A stretch of 17,937 bases of DNA, from contig CAZOHH010000046.1 in the NCBI GenBank assembly GCA_964579735.1, forward strand, positions 1-17,937, in the 5' to 3' direction. Shown piece after piece: positions 13,758 to 17,937 of the stretch (positions within the stretch are counted from its first letter, which is position 1; each line of letters begins with the position of its first letter). The translations under genes were made by a program, and so were the position numbers. The notes beneath the pieces were generated by a model, which worked only from the letters and a program-made list of their open reading frames with translations, did no database searches and was not told where the DNA came from. The DNA comes from CAILLO01 sp964579735 (GTDB taxonomy: Bacteria; Bacillota; Clostridia; Saccharofermentanales; UBA5734).

Positions 13758-14995
13758 CACGTCGCCCTCCTTTTCAACTTCGATTTCCGATATGTGCAGC
13801 CGTTGAATGCGGCGAACCGCTTGAGGCGCTCGTGCCAGGCGGCTTCGAAACCCGCGTCAGGCTCGAATTCCGGCTCTGGCCAGAAATGTGCCACTTTCAG
13901 CCGCTTCGCCTTCTTATCGATCACGGGCTCGACACGCCCGACCAGACGGTCCCCGTAGAGAACCGGCAGGACGTAGTACCCATGCCGTCGCTGGACAGCC
14001 GGTGTGTAGATCTCCCACTTGTAGTCGAAGCCGAACAAAGCGCGCACCAGACGTCGGTCCCAGAGCAGGTTGTCGAGGGGTGCGAGCAGCTCGAGACGCT
14101 TCGGGCCATCCTCCGCACGCCCGGCGTCGCCCCCGTCCACCGCCAGTACCTGCCGCAACAGGGGCTCGTCGGACGCGGGTACGTAAAGGGGCTCCGCGAC
14201 GCCTTCGACGCGGCAGGGAAGGATCCTCCCCTCTGCGAGGAGAGATGCGAAGACTGCGTCCCGGCGGGCACCTTTGAAACCAGGCAGCATGAGCCAGGCA
14301 TCGGACGGGCGGTTCCACAACATCCCGACAGAGCCGATGCGTCGGAGGGCCAGCCACTTCACGAACTCGAAATCGTCGGGGTTCGGGTCCGGTGCGGCAA
14401 GGACCGCGGGCGGGAGGTGGCGCTCCGCAAGCGCATAGTACTTGATGCTCCCGCGCTTGTGGTGGATGACGAGCTCCCCGCGGAAGTACAGCGTCTCCAG
14501 CGCGGCGCGGGCCAGAGATGTCGGGCCCCAGCCCCAGTCGATCTTGTCGTCCAGAGGCACGTCCCTGGCCGTGATGAAGTCCTTTCCATCGAGGGCGGTG
14601 TGGATGATATGGGAAACCGCGTCGATGCGCTCGCGGTGCCAGCCCTCGTGTCCAAATCGACGGCGGAACCGCGCGAAGGCCGGCCAGTCCTCGACACCAT
14701 AGAGGGAGAGGTTCTTGTCGAAAGCATCGACGAGCCGGCGGTCCTCGTACAACAGGCGGTCGAGCATCGATTTTGTGAAGTCGGGAACACGGGACTGAAA
14801 GACCAGTTCAGTGTTCTTGCCGCATACATCGATGGGGTCGAATTGCACGCAGCCCGCCTGCCGGACGAAGTCGCAGATCCCTTCGGGTCCGTGGAAGCGC
14901 GGCGCGCCGAGCAGCCCTTGCTTGCGCAGGAGGAAGGCGCGCGCCTGTGTGGCGGTCAGTGGATATGGAGGAAGTGGCGTCGAGGTGCTGCTCAT
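13757..14995 (-). CDS. Winged-helix DNA glycosylase-like protein, YcaQ/AlkZ (HTH_42) family
   Basis: 412 residues from ATG 14995; an in-frame GTG at 15010 is an alternative, and neither has a good ribosome binding site. The N-terminal helical region holds GCVQFDPIDVCGKNTEL, where QFD corresponds to the catalytic Q-x-D motif of YcaQ-type glycosylases (AlkZ has Q-x-Q). Winged-helix segments follow (DWGWGPTSLARAALETLYFR and RIGSVGMLW), then the C-terminal beta-barrel with LAPLDNLLWDRRLVRALFGF and YVLPVLYGDRLVGRVEP, the most conserved part of the family. Members excise bulky alkylation lesions or unhook interstrand cross-links and are soluble cytoplasmic proteins. TATTCT just before the ATG could be a -10, giving a nearly leaderless transcript, but the assembly gap begins 43 bases upstream so this is tentative. 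Confidence 0.88.
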   Translation of the reverse strand: MSSTSTPLPPYPLTATQARAFLLRKQGLLGAPRFHGPEGICDFVRQAGCVQFDPIDVCGKNTELVFQSRVPDFTKSMLDRLLYEDRRLVDAFDKNLSLYGVEDWPAFARFRRRFGHEGWHRERIDAVSHIIHTALDGKDFITARDVPLDDKIDWGWGPTSLARAALETLYFRGELVIHHKRGSIKYYALAERHLPPAVLAAPDPNPDDFEFVKWLALRRIGSVGMLWNRPSDAWLMLPGFKGARRDAVFASLLAEGRILPCRVEGVAEPLYVPASDEPLLRQVLAVDGGDAGRAEDGPKRLELLAPLDNLLWDRRLVRALFGFDYKWEIYTPAVQRRHGYYVLPVLYGDRLVGRVEPVIDKKAKRLKVAHFWPEPEFEPDAGFEAAWHERLKRFAAFNGCTYRKSKLKRRAT

Positions 14996-15038
14996 GAATC
15001 CAGAATACACCAGAGCAGGGTGGGACGCAGGTGTCGAG

Positions 15039-15138
15039 NNNNNNNNNNNNNNNNNNNNNNNNNNNNNNNNNNNNNNNNNNNNNNNNNNNNNNNNNNNNNN
15101 NNNNNNNNNNNNNNNNNNNNNNNNNNNNNNNNNNNNNN
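15039..15138. other. Assembly gap of 100 N
   Basis: Exactly 100 undetermined bases, the usual arbitrary scaffold-gap size, so the true distance is unknown. The gap cuts the start of the BRO-type gene and hides the upstream region of the YcaQ-like gene. Confidence 0.98.
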
Positions 15139-15782
15139 TCTACTTGACCGATTGTGCCGACACAGAAGGTCTTCTACGAATCATCCAGACGATTCCTTCC
15201 CCTAAAGCGGAGCCCTTCAAGCGGTGGCTGGCGAAAGTCGGATATGAGCGACTGCAGGAGATCGAGGACCCGGAACTTGCCTCGCAGCGGATGGTTGAGA
15301 CATACAGGCTCAAAGGATACTCCGACGAATGGATTGGCATGCGGATGCGGGGCATTGCCGTTCGCGACACCTTGACGGACGAGTGGGACCAGCGCGGTGT
15401 CGACCAGCCCAGCGACTACGCCGTTCTGACCGCCGAAATCAGCCGGGCTACATTCGGGATGACCCCCTCCGAATACAAGGACTTCAAGAGTCTGGACAAG
15501 CCGGGGGATAATCTGCGGGACCACATGAACGATCTCGAGCTGATCTTCACGATGCTTGGGGAGGCTTCTACGACGGAAATCGCCCGAAACGACGATGCCC
15601 AAGGGCTGGGTGAAAACCGGAGTGCCGCTCGGAGAGGTGGCAGGATTGCCGGGGACGCAAAGGAGAACCTCGAGAAACAGACCGGCAGGAAAGTCTCGGT
15701 GAAAGACAACTTCAAACAACTGCCGGAGGCTGAAAAACGGAAGAGGGTTCCTGGACCCGAAACTCATTCGTCCAAGGATTAG
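15139..15782 (+). CDS. BRO/antirepressor-type protein (DinD-like), C-terminal part, start lost in gap
   Basis: About 214 codons remain after the gap. The preserved part carries the characteristic sequence LLRIIQTIPSPKAEPFKRWL, GYSDEWIGMRMRGI, DTLTDEWDQRGV, ATFGMTPSEYKDFKSL and NLRDHMNDLELIFTMLGEAS. This is the conserved C-terminal domain found after an N-terminal Bro-N domain in phage antirepressor-like and DNA-damage-inducible (DinD-type) proteins. The tail AARRGGRIAGDAKENLEKQT is also typical. The N-terminal Bro-N domain would lie in or before the gap. These proteins bind DNA and are spread by prophages and other mobile elements, and many are damage-induced. The gene is truncated by the assembly, not necessarily in the organism. 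No phage structural genes are nearby. Confidence 0.85.
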
Positions 15783-15838
15783 GTCGTGACCACAGGCGTC
15801 CGCTGCATACCAGCGGGATATGCCGCCTGGATGCCGAC

Positions 15839-16003
15839 ATGCCGCGTCAGGGGCCGACCGATTCAGACATGAAAACCGTGAAGAAATGGATCTGGAAACT
15901 GAATCCCAATGCGCTCATCCTGCCCGTATCCGCGAGGACGGGGGAAGGCTTTGGCGTCTGGGCGGACTGTCTCCGCCTGCAGGTCGAGGACTGGAACCGA
16001 TAG
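15839..16003 (+). pseudogene. Remnant C-terminus of a HypB-like G3E GTPase
   Basis: One frame ending in TAG at 16001-16003 reads DSDMKTVKKWIWKLNPNA and then LILPVSARTGEGFGVWADCL. This closely resembles the end of HypB, the nickel-inserting hydrogenase maturation GTPase (…D.e.v...v..lNP.a.i.pvSA.tGeG...W..wL), including the G5 SA motif. The Walker A, metal-binding and switch regions that should precede it are absent: upstream of about 15850 the frame loses similarity. The longest in-frame ATG is 15839, the nearest 15869, and neither has a good ribosome binding site. I read it as a gene fossil of about 50 codons; UreG-like origin is a less likely alternative. No hydrogenase gene is in the window. 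Confidence 0.6.
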
Positions 16004-16019
16004 TCGCCTGCGACCTTCT

Positions 16020-16087
16020 TTGACGTATATTTGCATTTGTGGCATTATTATGTAAAACATACTTTGCATAAAAATGCCATAAATGCA
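16020..16087 (+). promoter_or_regulatory. Promoter region with nested inverted repeats before the second AAA_14 gene
   Basis: TTGACG (16020-16025), 17 bases, then CATTAT (16043-16048) is a plausible promoter. A long imperfect inverted repeat covers it: 16032-16046 and 16073-16087 match at 14 of 15 positions (TGCATTTGTGGCATT type), with a 26-base AT-rich spacer that itself contains TATGT-AAA-ACATA (16049-16061). This resembles an operator for a dimeric or tetrameric repressor. The binding protein is unknown; the BRO-type protein or the ATPase itself are only candidates. Confidence 0.5.
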
Positions 16088-16121
16088 GAATAGAATGGCA
16101 AGTGATATCGGAGGCTCATCG

Positions 16122-17585
16122 ATGGCATTTCTTAATCGTGAGAACATTCTCAAGACCTTGTTCGCGTTCAATCCCTGGTGGCGCACCGGAGGGATTCGTG
16201 CGGAGTTCCATAGGGACTTTCGACGCGCAGCGTTCTACGAGGCAATGAGCCTTCTGACACACCCGGATCTTCGCCGCGCCGTGATTCTGACGGGAGTCCG
16301 AAGAGTCGGCAAGACGACGGTCCAGTATCAAGCCATCGAAGAGCTCCTGATCCAGGGAGTCGATCCGAAGCGGATTCTTTTCGTTTCATTCGACCACCCT
16401 CTTCTTAAACTGAGCCGGTTCGACGAAATTCTCGAGACCTATCACGAAAGCATCCATGGGGGCGAGGACGTCTTTTATTTCTTCGATGAAATCCAATATG
16501 CGTCGGACTGGGACATCTGGCTGAAGACGGTGTATGACAACCAACCGAAGACGCGCATCCTGGCGACCGGTTCAGCCAGCCCGACATTGCTTGGTAGAAG
16601 TGCGGAGAGTGGTGCAGGTCGTTGGACGACTGTCCGTGTACCGACGCTCGATTTCTTCGAATACTGTCACCTCGTCGGTGTCGACGAGAGACCTGAAATC
16701 CCCAACGGGTGGCTCCCGGAGAACCTGAAGAACCTGTCCAGGTTGGAATGGGCCGACCTCATGAACCGCCTGATGCCACTTCAGAAGCATTTTCAACGAT
16801 ATCTCCTGGTCGGCGGCTTTCCGGAGCTCGCTTTGTCGACGGATGAATACCTGTCCCAGCGGATCCTGCGCGAAGACGTCGTGGACAAGGTTCTGAAGAG
16901 GGACCTCCCGGCCCTGTACAGGATTCGCAGTACGACGGAACTCGAGAAGATCTTCCTCTATCTCTGTTACAACTCGTCCGGAATCGTCTCAACAGATACG
17001 ATCGCCAAGGAGATTGGCGGAATCTCCCGTCCCACTGTTGAAGGCTATATCGGGTATCTGGAAAATGCCGACCTGATTCTGCGCAGCTACCCGGTCGAGA
17101 TGTCAGGGAAGAGAGTCTTGAAAGCGAGGCCGAAGATCTATATCGCCGACGCAGCCTTGCGGAATGCGGTTCTGATGCAGGAGGACATCCTGACGGATCC
17201 CGTGGAGATGGGCTTGATGGTGGAGACAGCGGTCTATCGCCACGTCTTCGCGCTCTATGCGCGTTCCTCGGTACGTGTCGGATATTTTCGAGATCCAGCC
17301 CGGGAAAAGGAAATCGACATCGTGGTCGACCGTCCGAAGCATCGCGTCCTCATCGAAGTGAAATACCGGGACTTGTCGCGGGTTGGGGAGAGGGAGGCCA
17401 TTCGGACGGAACCTTCGGAAATGGATACCGCACTCGTGGTCACTCGGAGAGAAGATGACTTCGGTACGCAGACAGACGATAAAGGGACCTTGACGAGGAT
17501 TCCAGCCTTTGCATTTCTCTATCTATGTGGGTCCATCGGGAAAGCGGATTTCAAGACGACTTCTACAACCGACACCACTTTGTAG
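16122..17585 (+). CDS. AAA_14/DUF4143-family ATPase, larger form
   Basis: 487 residues from ATG 16122, which has GGAGG 8 bases upstream; an in-frame ATG at 16083 overlaps the inverted repeat and is less likely. Walker A is GVRRVGKTT with Lys64, Walker B VFYFFDEIQ with Asp122-Glu123, followed by the sensor-like RILATGSASPTLLG. A winged-helix-like segment (GIVSTDTIAKEIGGISRPTV) precedes the C-terminal DUF4143 region, where EIDIVV (Glu397, Asp399) and LIEVKYRD (Glu412, Lys414) give the PD-(D/E)xK-type spacing. All key residues are intact. It differs in length and sequence from the protein at 382-1707, so the two are not a recent duplication. It stands alone behind its own promoter with a large inverted repeat. 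Function unknown; the neighbouring BRO-type gene suggests a mobile or accessory stretch. Confidence 0.9.
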   Translation: MAFLNRENILKTLFAFNPWWRTGGIRAEFHRDFRRAAFYEAMSLLTHPDLRRAVILTGVRRVGKTTVQYQAIEELLIQGVDPKRILFVSFDHPLLKLSRFDEILETYHESIHGGEDVFYFFDEIQYASDWDIWLKTVYDNQPKTRILATGSASPTLLGRSAESGAGRWTTVRVPTLDFFEYCHLVGVDERPEIPNGWLPENLKNLSRLEWADLMNRLMPLQKHFQRYLLVGGFPELALSTDEYLSQRILREDVVDKVLKRDLPALYRIRSTTELEKIFLYLCYNSSGIVSTDTIAKEIGGISRPTVEGYIGYLENADLILRSYPVEMSGKRVLKARPKIYIADAALRNAVLMQEDILTDPVEMGLMVETAVYRHVFALYARSSVRVGYFRDPAREKEIDIVVDRPKHRVLIEVKYRDLSRVGEREAIRTEPSEMDTALVVTRREDDFGTQTDDKGTLTRIPAFAFLYLCGSIGKADFKTTSTTDTTL

Positions 17586-17664
17586 TCGGTTCCAGCCTTT
17601 TCCTTTCGGCAGAAGCATCGCATTAGTCCTCCCTGTATGGACATATGCACACCGCATGGCGGTC

Positions 17665-17694
17665 TTGTTGTATTCGAAGGAATGCATGTATACT
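17665..17694 (+). promoter_or_regulatory. Promoter for the threonine dehydrogenase gene
   Basis: TTGTTG (17665-17670), an 18-base spacer and TATACT (17689-17694), about 60 bases before the ATG. The rest of 17586-17755 shows only a weak inverted repeat (CTACAA/TTGTAG near 17563-17584) that could end the preceding transcript. Confidence 0.5.
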
Positions 17695-17755
17695 GGGCAT
17701 ATCAAGGGATGTCGAGGATGTCCCGCTCCGAAGACCGAAAGGAGCGTGTCCACCC

Positions 17756-17937
17756 ATGAAGGCCATTCGAAAATTGTCTCCCGAACGCGGCTGCGCCTTC
17801 CGCGACGTTCCAATTCCCACGCCCGGCCCCGGCGAAGTGCTGATTCGCGTCTCGTCCTGCGGAATCTGCGGGACCGACCTCCACATCTACCAATGGGACG
17901 CCTGGTCCCAGAAGCGCATCCACCCCCCCGTGACCTA
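17756..17937 (+). CDS. tdh: L-threonine 3-dehydrogenase, N-terminal part (runs off window)
   Basis: The first 60 codons are present. MKAIRKLSPERGCAFRDVPI opens the GroES-like domain of zinc-dependent medium-chain dehydrogenases, and PGPGEVLIRV with CGICGTDLHIYQWDAWSQ follows. Cys38 aligns with the catalytic-zinc ligand Cys38 of Escherichia coli TDH, and HIY.WD.W is the threonine-dehydrogenase version of this loop rather than that of alcohol or sorbitol dehydrogenase. The enzyme oxidises L-threonine to 2-amino-3-ketobutyrate with NAD in the cytoplasm; the usual partner ligase gene kbl would lie beyond the window. AAAGGAG is about 11 bases before the ATG, slightly long. The family call is strong; the TDH assignment rests on the N-terminus only. 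Confidence 0.85.
   Translation, partial: MKAIRKLSPERGCAFRDVPIPTPGPGEVLIRVSSCGICGTDLHIYQWDAWSQKRIHPPVT

Noticed and set aside
13757..15205. Plus-strand 457-codon frame running across the N gap.
   Set aside because: Antisense to the YcaQ-like gene; the apparent length comes from translating N bases.

Overview
The window is a GC-rich bacterial chromosome segment, probably a scaffolded draft or metagenome contig, because exactly 100 N bases lie at 15039-15138. Strong AGGAGG-type ribosome binding sites, sigma-A-like promoters, a YtxH gene and a T-box antiterminator/terminator point to Bacillota or a relative. TGA is used as a stop, and I cannot name the organism. No rRNA, tRNA, CRISPR array or insertion sequence was recognised.

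Layout: (1) 1-191 is the tail of an ABC exporter. (2) 260-5488 is a plus-strand run: a hairpin and promoter, an AAA_14/DUF4143 ATPase, a GH127 beta-L-arabinofuranosidase-type enzyme, a sugar isomerase/epimerase-like TIM barrel and a Gfo/Idh/MocA oxidoreductase. (3) 5616-7717 is an envelope-stress-type block of small membrane proteins arranged divergently: YggT-like, a 51-aa protein, a 73-aa protein and GlsB/YeaQ on minus; YtxH and a DUF948-like protein on plus. (4) 7960-8402 holds a lone RelB/DinJ-type antitoxin followed in the same frame by what looks like the severed C-terminus of a uroporphyrinogen-decarboxylase-family protein. (5) 8412-11731 resumes carbohydrate metabolism with a large DUF6259-like glycosidase candidate and a GH99/WbsX-like protein. 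(6) 11796-13105 has a small lipoprotein on minus and, divergently, a promoter, T-box element, 19-codon ORF and a TrpF-like gene. (7) 13113-14995 on minus is a YcaQ-like winged-helix protein overlapping a bacterial PH-domain membrane protein. (8) After the gap come the C-terminal part of a BRO/antirepressor-type protein, a HypB-like GTPase remnant and a second, larger AAA_14/DUF4143 ATPase. (9) The window ends inside L-threonine 3-dehydrogenase.

How it fits together: the GH127, isomerase and oxidoreductase genes read as an intracellular pathway for L-arabinofuranose-type or related plant oligosaccharides. None has a signal peptide, so sugars would be imported first. The two further glycosidase-like genes at 8412-11731 probably belong to the same or a related locus. 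The stress block and relB now separate the halves, and the decapitated gene tail beside relB suggests rearrangement there.

The most unusual items are the T-box module, whose best promoter leaves no room for a Stem I, and the TrpF-like protein it precedes. In that protein the catalytic cysteine of the family is replaced by aspartate, the residue HisA uses at the same position.
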